Source of the DNA: Lasioglossum baleicum
Taxonomy: Eukaryota > Arthropoda > Insecta > Hymenoptera > Halictidae
Assembly: GCF_051020765.1 (NCBI RefSeq)
Contig: NW_027469085.1
Coordinates: 1,984,001-2,048,000 of the forward strand
Length of the DNA stretch: 64,000 nucleotides
Direction of reading: 5' to 3'
The notes below the pieces were generated by a model that was not told the DNA's origin, ran no database searches, and worked only from the letters and a program-made list of their open reading frames with translations. Both the position numbers and the translations under genes were made by a program. Of the stretch, positions 40,352 through 54,300 are shown in pieces; the first letter of the stretch is position 1; every line of letters starts with the position of its first letter.

Positions 40352-41030
40352 GTGGGAATTAAGTTGTACAACCCAATATTGCACCAACACAGAGTGGAAC
40401 CACGCGCAGGTTCTCGTTCTGCAACCGTAGCAGAGATGGACCCGTTCGAAGAATACGCGACCATCCACAAAGGGTATTTCGATTTGTCGGAGAACGACGT
40501 GATAAAGAAAAATTGGAATTTATTCTGCGAGGCTCTCCGTCTCACTGGTGAGACAGGGCCGAAGCCTCCGAAAAAATATAAACAATTATCGTCCCCCTCC
40601 TCAACGGGACGCGGTAAAATTATCAAACGTTGAACGGCCCGCGGCTATAATAAGGTTGGTGCGCACTGCTGTAAAGCACAAGTGAAAGCTTTTGGATTCG
40701 AAGAATGGCAAGCCCTTATTATCACCACTGGTCTAGCGAAACGTGGGAATTAAGCTGTACAACACAATATTCCACCAACACAGACTGGAACCACGCCCAG
40801 GATCTCGTTCTCCAACCGAAGCAGAGATGGACCCGTTCGAAGAATACGGGATCATCCACAAAGGGTATTTCCTATTTGTCGGAGGACGACGTGATGAAGA
40901 AAAATTGGAATTTATTCTGCGAGGCTCTCCGTCTCACTGGTGAGACAGGGCCGAAGCCTCCGAAAAAATATATACAATTATCGTCCCCCTCCTCAACGGG
41001 ACGCGGTAAAATTATCAAACTTTGAACGGC
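40352..41030 (+). repeat. 391-bp array, e-f monomers before the 774-bp duplication
   Basis: A type-e monomer (anchor 40,352) and a type-f monomer (anchor 40,743, with 'acaacacaat' and 'gggatcatcc'). The type-f monomer ends 'aaactttgaacggc' at 41,030. The last four bases, CGGC at 41,027-41,030, are where the downstream 774-bp repeat joins. Confidence 0.9.
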
Positions 41031-41804
41031 CCGCGGCTATAATAAGGTTGGTTCGCACTGCTGTAAAGCACAAGTGAAAGCTTTTGGATTCGAAGAATTG
41101 CAAGCCCTTATTATCACCACTGGTCTAGCGAAACGTGGGAATTAAGCTGTACAACCCAATATTCCACCAACACAGAGTGGAACCACGCCCAGGATCTCGT
41201 TCTCCAACAGAAGCAGAGATGGACCCGTTCGAAGAATACGCGACCATCCACAAAGGGTATTTCGATTTGTCGGAGAACGACGTGATAAAGAAAAATTGGA
41301 ATTTATTCTGCGAGGCTCTCCGTCTCACTGGTGAGACAGGGCCGAAGCCTCCGAAAAAATATAAACAATTATCGACCCCTCCTCAACGGGACGAGGTAAA
41401 ATTATCAAACGTTGAACGGCCCGCGGCTATAATAAGGTTGGTGCGCACTGCTGTAAAGCACAAGTGAATGCTTTTGGATTCGAAGAATGGCAAGCCCTTA
41501 TTATCACCACTGGTCTAGCGAAACGTGGGAATTAAGCTGTACAACCCAGTATTCCACCAACACAGAGTGGAACCACGCGCAGGTTCTCGTTCTGCAACCG
41601 TAGCAGAGATGGACCCGTTCGAAGAATACGCGACCATCCACAAAGGGTATTTCGATTCGTTGGAGAACGACGTGATGAAGAAACATTGGAATTTGTTCTG
41701 CGAGGCTCACCGGCGAGTCGGGGCCGAAGCCACCGCAACAATATAAGCAATTAACGTCCACCCCCTTCATCGGCGCGAGGTAAAATTATCTAACGTTGGC
41801 CGGC
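41031..41804 (+). repeat. 774-bp g-d dimer, tandem duplication copy 1
   Basis: One type-g and one type-d monomer (anchors 41,135 and 41,525), repeated at once at 41,805-42,578. Both copies share rare marks: 'gtgaatgctttt', 'acccagtattcc', 'gtcggggccg' and 'atcggcgcg'. At the end of this copy the type-d sequence 'taacgttggc' runs directly into 'cggcccgcggctataataag' of a non-d monomer. This hybrid junction is the product of an unequal exchange at the CGGC tetramer at 41,801-41,804. Confidence 0.93.
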
Positions 41805-42578
41805 CCGCGGCTATAATAAGGTTGGTTCGCACTGCTGTAAAGCACAAGTGAAAGCTTTTGGATTCGAAGAATTGCAAGCCCTTATTATCACCACTGGTCT
41901 AGCGAAACGTGGGAATTAAGCTGTACAACCCAATATTCCACCAACACAGAGTGGAACCACGCCCAGGATCTCGTTCTCCAACAGAAGCAGAGATGGACCC
42001 GTTCGAAGAATACGCGACCATCCACAAAGGGTATTTCGATTTGTCGGAGAACGACGTGATAAAGAAAAATTGGAATTTATTCTGCGAGGCTCTCCGTCTC
42101 ACTGGTGAGACAGGGCCGAAGCCTCCGAAAAAATATAAACAATTATCGACCCCTCCTCAACGGGACGAGGTAAAATTATCAAACGTTGAACGGCCCGCGG
42201 CTATAATAAGGTTGGTGCGCACTGCTGTAAAGCACAAGTGAATGCTTTTGGATTCGAAGAATGGCAAGCCCTTATTATCACCACTGGTCTAGCGAAACGT
42301 GGGAATTAAGCTGTACAACCCAGTATTCCACCAACACAGAGTGGAACCACGCGCAGGTTCTCGTTCTGCAACCGTAGCAGAGATGGACCCGTTCGAAGAA
42401 TACGCGACCATCCACAAAGGGTATTTCGATTCGTTGGAGAACGACGTGATGAAGAAACATTGGAATTTGTTCTGCGAGGCTCACCGGCGAGTCGGGGCCG
42501 AAGCCACCGCAACAATATAAGCAATTAACGTCCACCCCCTTCATCGGCGCGAGGTAAAATTATCTAACGTTGGCCGGC
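41805..42578 (+). repeat. 774-bp g-d dimer, tandem duplication copy 2
   Basis: Offset by exactly 774 bp from 41,031-41,804, with no difference seen by eye (anchors 41,909 and 42,299). It leaves the repeat at 42,575-42,578 (CGGC), continuing into the ordinary d-to-e transition 'ctcgcgactataaaaag'. The same marks in the monomer at 49,318 ('acccagtattcc', 'gtcggggccg', 'atcggcgcg') show that a related d monomer also sits 7 kb away. Confidence 0.93.
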
Positions 42579-42682
42579 TCGCGACTATAAAAAGTTTGGG
42601 GAGCACTGCTGTAAAGCACAAGTGAAAGCTTTTTGATTCGACGAATTGCAAGCTCATATTATCACCACTGGTCTAGCGAAAC

Positions 42683-45026
42683 GTGGGAATTAAGTTGTAC
42701 AACCCAATATTGCACCAACACAGAGTGGAACCACGCGCAGGTTCTCGTTCTACAACCGTAGCAGAGATGGACCCGTTTGAAGAATACGCGACCATCCACA
42801 AAGGGTCATTTCGATTTGTCGGAGAACGACGTGATAAAGAAAAATTGGAATTTATTCTGCGAGGCTCTCCGTCTCACTGGTGAGACAGGGCCGAAGCCTC
42901 CGAAAAAATATAAACAATTATCGTCCCCCTCCTCAACGGGACGCGGTAAAATTATCAAACGTTGAACGGCCCGCGGCTATAATAAGGTTGGTGCGCACTG
43001 CTGTAAAGCACAAGTGAAAGCTTTTGGATTCGAAGAATGGCAAGCCCTTATTATCACCACTGGTCTAGCGAATCGTGGGAATTAAGCTGTACAACCCAAT
43101 ATTCCACCAACACAGAGTGGAACCACGCGCAGGTTCTCGTTCTGCAACCGTAGCAGAGATGGACCCGTTCGAAGAATACGCGACCATCCACAAAGGGTAT
43201 TTCCTATTTGTCGGAGGACGACGTGATGAAGAAAAATTGGAATTTATTCTGCGAGGCTCTCCGTCTCACTGGTGAGACAGAGCCGAAGCCTCCGAAAAAA
43301 TATATACAATTATCGTCCCCCTCCTCAACGGGCGCGGTAAAATTATCAAACTTTGAACGGCCCGCGGCTATAATAAGGTTGGTGCGCACTGCTGTAAAGC
43401 ACAAGTGAAAGCTTTTGGATTCGAAGAATGGCAAGCCCTTATTATCACCACTGGTCTAGCGAAACCTGAGAATTAAGCTGTGCATCCCAATATTGCACCA
43501 ACACAGAGTTGCACCACGCGGAGGATCTCGTTCTCCAACAGAAGCAGAGATGGACGCGTTCGAAAAATACGCGACCATCCGCAAATGGTATTTCGATTCG
43601 TTGGAGAACGACGTGATGAGGAAAAATTGGAATTTATTCTGCGAGGCTCTCCATCTCACTGGTGAGACAGGGCCGAAGCCTCCGAAAAAATATAAACAAT
43701 TATCGTCCCCCTCCTCAACGGGACGCGGTAAAATTATCAAACGTTGAACGGCCCGCGGCTACAATAAGGTTGGTTCGCACTGTTGTAAAGCACAAGTGAT
43801 AGCTTTTGGATTCGAAGAATTGCAAGCCCTTATTATCGCCACTGGTCTAGCGAAACGTGGGAATTAAGCTGTACAACCCAATATTCCACCAACACAGAGT
43901 GGAACCACGCGCAGGATCTCGTTCTCCAACAGAAGCAGAGATGGACCCGTTCGAAGAATACGGGGTCATCCACGAAGGGTATTTCGATTTGTCGGATGAC
44001 GACGTGATGAGGAAAAATTGGAATTGATTCTGCGAGGATCACCGTCTCACCGGCGAGACGTGGCCGATGCCACCGTACCAATATAAACAACTAACGTCCC
44101 CTCCCCCTCGTCGGGACGCGGTAAAATTATCGAACGTTGACCGGTCCGCGGATATAAAGAGGTTCGGGAGCACTGCTGTAAAGCACAAGTTTGAGCTTCT
44201 GGCTCGAAGAATTGCAAGCTCTTAATATCACCATAGGTCTTGCGATCCCTGAGAATTAAGCTGTGGAGCCCAATATTGCACCAACACAGAGTGGAACCAC
44301 ACGCAGGATCTCGGTCTGCAACCGTAGCAGAGATGGACCCGTTCGAAGCATACGCGACCATCCACAAAGGGTCATTTCGATTCGTCGGAGAACGACGTGA
44401 TAAAGAAAAATTGGAATTTATTCTGCGAGGCTCTCCGTCTCACTGGTGAGACAGGGCCAAAGCCTCCGAAAAAATATATACAATTATCGTCCCCCTCCTC
44501 AACGGGACGCGGTAAAATTATCAAAGGTTGAACGGCCCGCGGCTATAATAAGGTTGGTGCGCACTGCTGTAAAGCACAAGTGAAAGCTTTTGGATTCGAA
44601 GAATGGCAAGCCCTTATTATCACCACTGGTCTAGCGAATCGTGGGAATTAAGCTGTACAACCCAATATTCCACCAACACAGAGTGGAACCACGCGCAGGT
44701 TCTCGTTCTGCAACCGTAGCAGAGATGGACCCGTTCGAAAAATACGCGACCATCCACAAAGGGTATTTCGATTCGTTGGAGAACGACGTGATGAAGAAAC
44801 ATTGGAATTTGTTCTGCGAGGCTCACCGGCGAGTCGGGACCGAAGCCACCGCAACAATATAAGCAATTAACGTCCCCCCCCCCTTCATCGGGGCGAGGTA
44901 AAATTATCTAACGTTGGCCGGCTCGCGACTATAAAAAGTTTGGGGAGCACTGCTGTAAAGCACAAGTGAAAGCTTTTTGATTCGACGAATTGCAAGCTCA
45001 TATTATCACCACTGGTCTAGCGAAAC
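42683..45026 (+). repeat. 6-monomer block of 2,344 bp, copy 1
   Basis: Anchors 42,683, 43,075, 43,466, 43,857, 44,249 and 44,641 are each repeated 2,344 bp downstream. Shared private marks include 'ttctacaaccg' and 'cccgtttgaag' in the first monomer. I noticed two differences from copy 2: A at 43,281 ('gacagagccg') where copy 2 has G, and G at 44,314 ('ctcggtctgc') where copy 2 has T. The poly-C run is 10 in both copies. Confidence 0.92.
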
Positions 45027-47370
45027 GTGGGAATTAAGTTGTACAACCCAATATTGCACCAACACAGAGTGGAACCACGCGCAGGTTCTCGTTCTACAAC
45101 CGTAGCAGAGATGGACCCGTTTGAAGAATACGCGACCATCCACAAAGGGTCATTTCGATTTGTCGGAGAACGACGTGATAAAGAAAAATTGGAATTTATT
45201 CTGCGAGGCTCTCCGTCTCACTGGTGAGACAGGGCCGAAGCCTCCGAAAAAATATAAACAATTATCGTCCCCCTCCTCAACGGGACGCGGTAAAATTATC
45301 AAACGTTGAACGGCCCGCGGCTATAATAAGGTTGGTGCGCACTGCTGTAAAGCACAAGTGAAAGCTTTTGGATTCGAAGAATGGCAAGCCCTTATTATCA
45401 CCACTGGTCTAGCGAATCGTGGGAATTAAGCTGTACAACCCAATATTCCACCAACACAGAGTGGAACCACGCGCAGGTTCTCGTTCTGCAACCGTAGCAG
45501 AGATGGACCCGTTCGAAGAATACGCGACCATCCACAAAGGGTATTTCCTATTTGTCGGAGGACGACGTGATGAAGAAAAATTGGAATTTATTCTGCGAGG
45601 CTCTCCGTCTCACTGGTGAGACAGGGCCGAAGCCTCCGAAAAAATATATACAATTATCGTCCCCCTCCTCAACGGGCGCGGTAAAATTATCAAACTTTGA
45701 ACGGCCCGCGGCTATAATAAGGTTGGTGCGCACTGCTGTAAAGCACAAGTGAAAGCTTTTGGATTCGAAGAATGGCAAGCCCTTATTATCACCACTGGTC
45801 TAGCGAAACCTGAGAATTAAGCTGTGCATCCCAATATTGCACCAACACAGAGTTGCACCACGCGGAGGATCTCGTTCTCCAACAGAAGCAGAGATGGACG
45901 CGTTCGAAAAATACGCGACCATCCGCAAATGGTATTTCGATTCGTTGGAGAACGACGTGATGAGGAAAAATTGGAATTTATTCTGCGAGGCTCTCCATCT
46001 CACTGGTGAGACAGGGCCGAAGCCTCCGAAAAAATATAAACAATTATCGTCCCCCTCCTCAACGGGACGCGGTAAAATTATCAAACGTTGAACGGCCCGC
46101 GGCTACAATAAGGTTGGTTCGCACTGTTGTAAAGCACAAGTGATAGCTTTTGGATTCGAAGAATTGCAAGCCCTTATTATCGCCACTGGTCTAGCGAAAC
46201 GTGGGAATTAAGCTGTACAACCCAATATTCCACCAACACAGAGTGGAACCACGCGCAGGATCTCGTTCTCCAACAGAAGCAGAGATGGACCCGTTCGAAG
46301 AATACGGGGTCATCCACGAAGGGTATTTCGATTTGTCGGATGACGACGTGATGAGGAAAAATTGGAATTGATTCTGCGAGGATCACCGTCTCACCGGCGA
46401 GACGTGGCCGATGCCACCGTACCAATATAAACAACTAACGTCCCCTCCCCCTCGTCGGGACGCGGTAAAATTATCGAACGTTGACCGGTCCGCGGATATA
46501 AAGAGGTTCGGGAGCACTGCTGTAAAGCACAAGTTTGAGCTTCTGGCTCGAAGAATTGCAAGCTCTTAATATCACCATAGGTCTTGCGATCCCTGAGAAT
46601 TAAGCTGTGGAGCCCAATATTGCACCAACACAGAGTGGAACCACACGCAGGATCTCGTTCTGCAACCGTAGCAGAGATGGACCCGTTCGAAGCATACGCG
46701 ACCATCCACAAAGGGTCATTTCGATTCGTCGGAGAACGACGTGATAAAGAAAAATTGGAATTTATTCTGCGAGGCTCTCCGTCTCACTGGTGAGACAGGG
46801 CCAAAGCCTCCGAAAAAATATATACAATTATCGTCCCCCTCCTCAACGGGACGCGGTAAAATTATCAAAGGTTGAACGGCCCGCGGCTATAATAAGGTTG
46901 GTGCGCACTGCTGTAAAGCACAAGTGAAAGCTTTTGGATTCGAAGAATGGCAAGCCCTTATTATCACCACTGGTCTAGCGAATCGTGGGAATTAAGCTGT
47001 ACAACCCAATATTCCACCAACACAGAGTGGAACCACGCGCAGGTTCTCGTTCTGCAACCGTAGCAGAGATGGACCCGTTCGAAAAATACGCGACCATCCA
47101 CAAAGGGTATTTCGATTCGTTGGAGAACGACGTGATGAAGAAACATTGGAATTTGTTCTGCGAGGCTCACCGGCGAGTCGGGACCGAAGCCACCGCAACA
47201 ATATAAGCAATTAACGTCCCCCCCCCCTTCATCGGGGCGAGGTAAAATTATCTAACGTTGGCCGGCTCGCGACTATAAAAAGTTTGGGGAGCACTGCTGT
47301 AAAGCACAAGTGAAAGCTTTTTGATTCGACGAATTGCAAGCTCATATTATCACCACTGGTCTAGCGAAAC
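45027..47370 (+). repeat. 6-monomer block of 2,344 bp, copy 2
   Basis: Near-identical tandem duplicate of 42,683-45,026, with anchors 45,027, 45,419, 45,810, 46,201, 46,593 and 46,985. A third, incomplete copy lies at 49,702-51,390, at an offset of 4,675 bp. Confidence 0.92.
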
Positions 47371-49701
47371 GTGGGAATTAAGTTGTACAACCCAATATTG
47401 CACCAACACAGAGTGGAACCACGCGCAGGTTCTCGTTCTGCAACCGTAGCAGAGATGGACCCGTTCGAAGAATACGCGACCATCCACAAAGGGTATTTCG
47501 ATTTGTCGGAGAACGACGTGATAAAGAAAAATTGGAATTTATTCTGCGAGGCTCTCCGTCTCACTGGTGAGACAGGGCCGAAGCCTCCGAAAAAATATAA
47601 ACAATTATCGTCCCCCTCCTCAACGGGACGCGGTAAAATTATCAAACGTTGAACGGCCCGCGGCTATAATAAGGTTGGTGCGCACTGCTGTAAAGCACAA
47701 GTGAAAGCTTTTGGATTCGAAGAATGGCAAGCCCTTATTATCACCACTGGTCTAGCGAAACGTGGGAATTAAGCTGTACAACACAATATTCCACCAACAC
47801 AGAGTGGAACCACGCGCAGGATCTCGTTTTCCAACAGAAGCAGAGATGGACCCGTTCGAAGAATACGGGATCATCCACAAAGGGTATTTCCTATTTGTCG
47901 GAGGACGACGTGATGAAGAAAAATTGGAATTTATTCTGCGAGGCTCTCCGTCTCACTGGTGAGACAGGGCCGAAGCCTCCGAAAAAATATAAACAATTAT
48001 CGACCCCTCCTCAACGGGACGAGGTAAAATTATCAAACGTTGAACGGCCCGCGGCTATAATAAGGTTGGTGCGCACTGCTGTAAAGCACAAGTGAAAGCT
48101 TTTGGATTCGAAGAATGGCAAGCCCTTATTATCACCACTGGTCTAGCGAATCGTGGGAATTAAGCTGTACAACCCAATATTCCACCAACACAGAGTGGAA
48201 CCACGCGCAGGTTCTCGTTCTGCAACCGTAGCAGAGATGGACCCGTTCGAAGAATACGCGACCATCCACAAAGGGTATTTCGATTCGTTGGAGAACGACG
48301 TGATGAAGAAACATTGGAATTTGTTCTGCGAGGCTCACCGGCGAGTCGGGACCGAAGCCACCGCAACAATATAAGCAATTAACGTCCCCCCCCTTCATCG
48401 GGGCGAGGTAAAATTATCTAACGTTGGCCGGCTCGCGACTATAAAAAGTTTGGGGAGCACTGCTGTAAAGCACAAGTGAAAGCTTTTTGATTCGACGAAT
48501 TGCAAGCTCATATTATCACCACTGGTCTAGCGAAACGTGGGAATTAAGTTGTACAACCCAATATTGCACCAACACAGAGTGGAACCACGCGCAGGTTCTC
48601 GTTCTGCAACCGTAGCAGAGATGGACCCGTTCGAAGAATACGCGACCATCCACAAAGGGTATTTCGATTTGTCGGAGAACGACGTGATAAAGAAAAATTG
48701 GAATTTATTCTGCGAGGCTCTCCGTCTCACTGGTGAGACAGGGCCGAAGCCTCCGAAAAAATATAAACAATTATCGTCCCCCTCCTCAACGGGACGCGGT
48801 AAAATTATCAAACGTTGAACGGCCCGCGGCTATAATAAGGTTGGTGCGCACTGCTGTAAAGCGCAAGTGAAAGCTTTTGGATTCGAAGAATGGCAAGCCC
48901 TTATTATCACCACTGGTCTAGCGAAACGTGGGAATTAAGCTGTACAACACAATATTCCACCAACACAGACTGGAACCACGCCCAGGATCTCGTTCTCCAA
49001 CCGAAGCAGAGATGGACGCGTTCGAAAAATACGCGACCATCCGCAAAGGGTATTTCGATTTGTCGGAGAACGACGTGATAAAGAAAAATTGGAATTTATT
49101 CTGCGAGGCTCTCCGTCTCACTGGTGAGACAGGGCCGAAGCCTCCGAAAAAATATAAACAATTATCGACCCCTCCTCAACGGGACGAGGTAAAATTATCA
49201 AACGTTGAACGGCCCGCGGCTATAATAAGGTTGGTGCGCACTGCTGTAAAGCACAAGTGAATGCTTTTGGATTCGAAGAATGGCAAGCCCTTATTATCAC
49301 CACTGGTCTAGCGAAACGTGGGAATTAAGCTGTACAACCCAGTATTCCACCAACACAGAGTGGAACCACGCGCAGGTTCTCGTTCTGCAACCGTAGCAGA
49401 GATGGACCCGTTCGAAGAATACGCGACCATCCACAAAGGGTATTTCGATTCGTTGGAGAACGACGTGATGAAGAAACATTGGAATTTGTACTGCGAGGCT
49501 CACCGGCGAGTCGGGGCCGAAGCCACCGCAACAATATAAGCAATTAACGTCCACCCCCTTCATCGGCGCGAGGTAAAATTATCTAACGTTGGCCGGCTCG
49601 CGACTATAAAAAGTTTGGGGAGCACTGCTGTAAAGCACAAGTGAAAGCTTTTTGATTCGACGAATTGCAAGCTCATATTATCACCACTGGTCTAGCGAAA
49701 C
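47371..49701 (+). repeat. 391-bp array, e-f-d-e-f/g-d block
   Basis: Anchors 47,371, 47,762, 48,153, 48,537, 48,928 and 49,318. Four of these recur 3,897 bp downstream (47,762/51,659, 48,153/52,050, 48,537/52,434, 48,928/52,825), giving a ten-monomer period. The monomer at 48,928 is chimeric: it has a type-f start ('acaacacaat'), a centre with 'gacgcgttcgaaaaatacg', and a type-g 3' end ('cgacccctcc'). The 49,318 monomer has a private 'atttgtactgcg'. Confidence 0.88.
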
Positions 49702-51390
49702 GTGGGAATTAAGTTGTACAACCCAATATTGCACCAACACAGAGTGGAACCACGCGCAGGTTCTCGTTCTACAACCGTAGCAGAGATGGACCCGTTTGAA
49801 GAATACGCGACCATCCACAAAGGGTCATTTCGATTTGTCGGAGAACGACGTGATAAAGAAAAATTGGAATTTATTCTGCGAGGCTCTCCGTCTCACTGGT
49901 GAGACAGGGCCGAAGCCTCCGAAAAAATATAAACAATTATCGTCCCCCTCCTCAACGGGACGCGGTAAAATTATCAAACGTTGAACGGCCCGCGGCTATA
50001 ATAAGGTTGGTGCGCACTGCTGTAAAGCACAAGTGAAAGCTTTTGGATTCGAAGAATGGCAAGCCCTTATTATCACCACTGGTCTAGCGAATCGTGGGAA
50101 TTAAGCTGTACAACCCAATATTCCACCAACACAGAGTGGAACCACGCGCAGGTTCTCGTTCTGCAACCGTAGCAAAGATGGACCCGTTCGAAGAATACGC
50201 GACCATCCACAAAGGGTATTTCCTATTTGTCGGAGGACGACGTGATGAAGAAAAATTGGAATTTATTCTGCGAGGCTCTCCGTCTCACTGGTGAGACAGG
50301 GCCGAAGCCTCCGAAAAAATATATACAATTATCGTCCCCCTCCTCAACGGGCGCGGTAAAATTATCAAACTTTGAACGGCCCGCGGCTATAATAAGGTTG
50401 GTGCGCACTGCTGTAAAGCACAAGTGAAAGCTTTTGGATTCGAAGAATGGCAAGCCCTTATTATCACCACTGGTCTAGCGAAACCTGAGAATTAAGCTGT
50501 GCATCCCAATATTGCACCAACACAGAGTTGCACCACGCGGAGGATCTCGTTCTCCAACAGAAGCAGAGATGGACGCGTTCGAAAAATACGCGACCATCCG
50601 CAAATGGTATTTCGATTCGTTGGAGAACGACGTGATGAGGAAAAATTGGAATTTATTCTGCGAGGCTCTCCATCTCACTGGTGAGACAGGGCCGAAGCCT
50701 CCGAAAAAATATAAACAATTATCGTCCCCCTCCTCAACGGGACGCGGTAAAATTATCAAACGTTGAACGGCCCGCGGCTACAATAAGGTTGGTTCGCACT
50801 GTTGTAAAGCACAAGTGATAGCTTTTGGATTCGAAGAATTGCAAGCCCTTATTATCGCCACTGGTCTAGCGAAACGTGGGAATTAAGCTGTACAACCCAA
50901 TATTCCACCAACACAGAGTGGAACCACGCGCAGGATCTCGTTCTCCAACAGAAGCAGAGATGGACCCGTTCGAAGAATACGGGGTCATCCACGAAGGGTA
51001 TTTCGATTTGTCGGATGACGACGTGATGAGGAAAAATTGGAATTGATTCTGCGAGGATCACCGTCTCACCGGCGAGACGTGGCCGATGCCACCGTACCAA
51101 TATAAACAACTAACGTCCCCTCCCCCTCGTCGGGACGCGGTAAAATTATCGAACGTTGACCGGTCCGCGGATATAAAGAGGTTCGGGAGCACTGCTGTAA
51201 AGCACAAGTTTGAGCTTCTGGCTCGAAGAATTGCAAGCTCTTAATATCACCATAGGTCTTGCGATCCCTGAGAATTAGGCTGTGGAGCCCAATATTGCAC
51301 CAACACAGAGTGGAACCACACGCAGGATCTCGTTCTGCAACCGTAGCAGAGATGGACCCGTTCGAAGCATACGCGACCATCCACAAAGGG
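49702..51390 (+). repeat. Partial third copy of the 2,344-bp block
   Basis: Anchors 49,702, 50,094, 50,485, 50,876 and 51,268 match 45,027-46,593 at offsets of 4,675 bp and keep the 'ttctacaaccg' and 'cccgtttgaag' marks. Private changes are 'agcaaagatgg' near 50,174 and 'gaattaggctg' near 51,276. The match ends inside the type-c monomer at 51,268, whose 3' half reads 'gggtatttcgatttg' instead of 'gggtcatttcgattcg'. Confidence 0.88.
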
Positions 51391-54300
51391 TATTTCGATT
51401 TGTCGGAGAACGACGTGATAAAGAAAAATTGGAATTTATTCTGCGAGGCTCTCCGTCTCACTGGTGAGACAGGGCCGAAGCCTCCGAAAAAATATAAACA
51501 ATTATCGTCCCCCTCCTCAACGGGACGCGGTAAAATTATCAAACGTTGAACGGCCCGCGGCTATAATAAGGTTGGTGCGCACTGCTGTAAAGCACAAGTG
51601 AAAGCTTTTGGATTCGAAGAATGGCAAGCCCTTATTATCACCACTGGTCTAGCGAAACGTGGGAATTAAGCTGTACAACACAATATTCCACCAACACAGA
51701 GTGGAACCACGCGCAGGATCTCGTTTTCCAACAGAAGCAGAGATGGACCCGTTCGAAGAATACGGGATCATCCACAAAGGGTATTTCCTATTTGTCGGAG
51801 GACGACGTGATGAAGAAAAATTGGAATTTATTCTGCGAGGCTCTCCGTCTCACTGGTGAGACAGGGCCGAAGCCTCCGAAAAAATATAAACAATTATCGA
51901 CCCCTCCTCAACGGGACGAGGTAAAATTATCAAACGTTGAACGGCCCGCGGCTATAATAAGGTTGGTGCGCACTGCTGTAAAGCACAAGTGAAAGCTTTT
52001 GGATTCGAAGAATGGCAAGCCCTTATTATCACCACTGGTCTAGCGAATCGTGGGAATTAAGCTGTACAACCCAATATTCCACCAACACAGAGTGGAACCA
52101 CGCGCAGGTTCTCGTTCTGCAACCGTAGCAGAGATGGACCCGTTCGAAGAATACGCGACCATCCACAAAGGGTATTTCGATTCGTTGGAGAACGACGTGA
52201 TGAAGAAACATTGGAATTTGTTCTGCGAGGCTCACCGGCGAGTCGGGACCGAAGCCACCGCAACAATATAAGCAATTAACGTCCCCCCCCTTCATCGGGG
52301 CGAGGTAAAATTATCTAACGTTGGCCGGCTCGCGACTATAAAAAGTTTGGGGAGCACTGCTGTAAAGCACAAGTGAAAGCTTTTTGATTCGACGAATTGC
52401 AAGCTCATATTATCACCACTGGTCTAGCGAAACGTGGGAATTAAGTTGTACAACCCAATATTGCACCAACACAGAGTGGAACCACGCGCAGGTTCTCGTT
52501 CTGCAACCGTAGCAGAGATGGACCCGTTCGAAGAATACGCGACCATCCACAAAGGGTATTTCGATTTGTCGGAGAACGACGTGATAAAGAAAAATTGGAA
52601 TTTATTCTGCGAGGCTCTCCGTCTCACTGGTGAGACAGGGCCGAAGCCTCCGAAAAAATATAAACAATTATCGTCCCCCTCCTCAACGGGACGCGGTAAA
52701 ATTATCAAACGTTGAACGGCCCGCGGCTATAATAAGGTTGGTGCGCACTGCTGTAAAGCACAAGTGAAAGCTTTTGGATTCGAAGAATGGCAAGCCCTTA
52801 TTATCACCACTGGTCTAGCGAAACGTGGGAATTAAGCTGTACAACACAATATTCCACCAACACAGACTGGAACCACGCCCAGGATCTCGTTCTCCAACCG
52901 AAGCAGAGATGGACCCGTTCGAAGAATACGCGACCATCCACAAAGGGTATTTCGATTTGTCGGAGAACGACGTGATAAAGAAAAATTGGAATTTATTCTG
53001 CGAGGCTCTCCGTCTCACTGGTGAGACAGGGCCGAAGCCTCCGAAAAAATATAAACAATTATCGACCCCTCCTCAACGGGACGAGGTAAAATTATCAAAC
53101 GTTGAACGGCCCGCGGCTATAATAAGGTTGGTGCGCACTGCTGTAAAGCACAAGTGAAAGCTTTTGGATTCGAAGAATGGCAAGCCCTTATTATCACCAC
53201 TGGTCTAGCGAATCGTGGGAATTAAGCTGTACAACCCAATATTCCACCAACACAGAGTGGAACCACGCGCAGGTTCTCGTTCTGCAACCGTAGCAGAGAT
53301 GGACCCGTTCGAAGAATACGCGACCATCCACAAAGGGTATTTCGATTCGTTGGAGAACGACGTGATGAAGAAACATTGGAATTTGTTCTGCGAGGCTCAC
53401 CGGCGAGTCGGGACCGAAGCCACCGCAACAATATAAGCAATTAACGTCCCCCCCCCCCCTTCATCGGGGCGAGGTAAAATTATCTAACGTTGGCCGGCTC
53501 GCGACTATAAAAAGTTTGGGGAGCACTGCTGTAAAGCACAAGTGAAAGCTTTTTGATTCGACGAATTGCAAGCTCATATTATCACCACTGGTCTAGCGAA
53601 ACGTGGGAATTAAGTTGTACAACCCAATATTGCACCAACACAGAGTGGAACCACGCGCAGGTTCTCGTTCTGCAACCGTAGCAGAGATGGACCCGTTCGA
53701 AGAATACGCGACCATCCACAAAGGGTATTTCGATTTGTCGGAGAACGACGTGATAAAGAAAAATTGGAATTTATTCTGCGAGGCTCTCCGTCTCACTGGT
53801 GAGACAGGGCCGAAGCCTCCGAAAAAATATAAACAATTATCGTCCCCCTCCTCAACGGGACGCGGTAAAATTATCAAACGTTGAACGGCCCGCGGCTATA
53901 ATAAGGTTGGTGCGCACTGCTGTAAAGCACAAGTGAAAGCTTTTGGATTCGAAGAATGGCAAGCCCTTATTATCACCACTGGTCTAGCGAAACGTGGGAA
54001 TTAAGCTGTACAACCCAATATTCCACCAACACAGAGTGGAACCACGCGCAGGTTCTCGTTCTGCAACCGTAGCAGAGATGGACCCGTTCGAAGAATACGC
54101 GACCATCCACAAAGGGTATTTCGATTCGTTGGAGAACGACGTGATGAAGAAACATTGGAATTTGTTCTGCGAGGCTCACCGGCGAGTCGGGACCGAAGCC
54201 ACCGCAACAATATAAGCAATTAACGTCCACCCCCTTCATCGGGGCGAGGTAAAATTATCTAACGTTGGCCGGCTCGCGACTATAAAAAGTTTGGGGAGCA

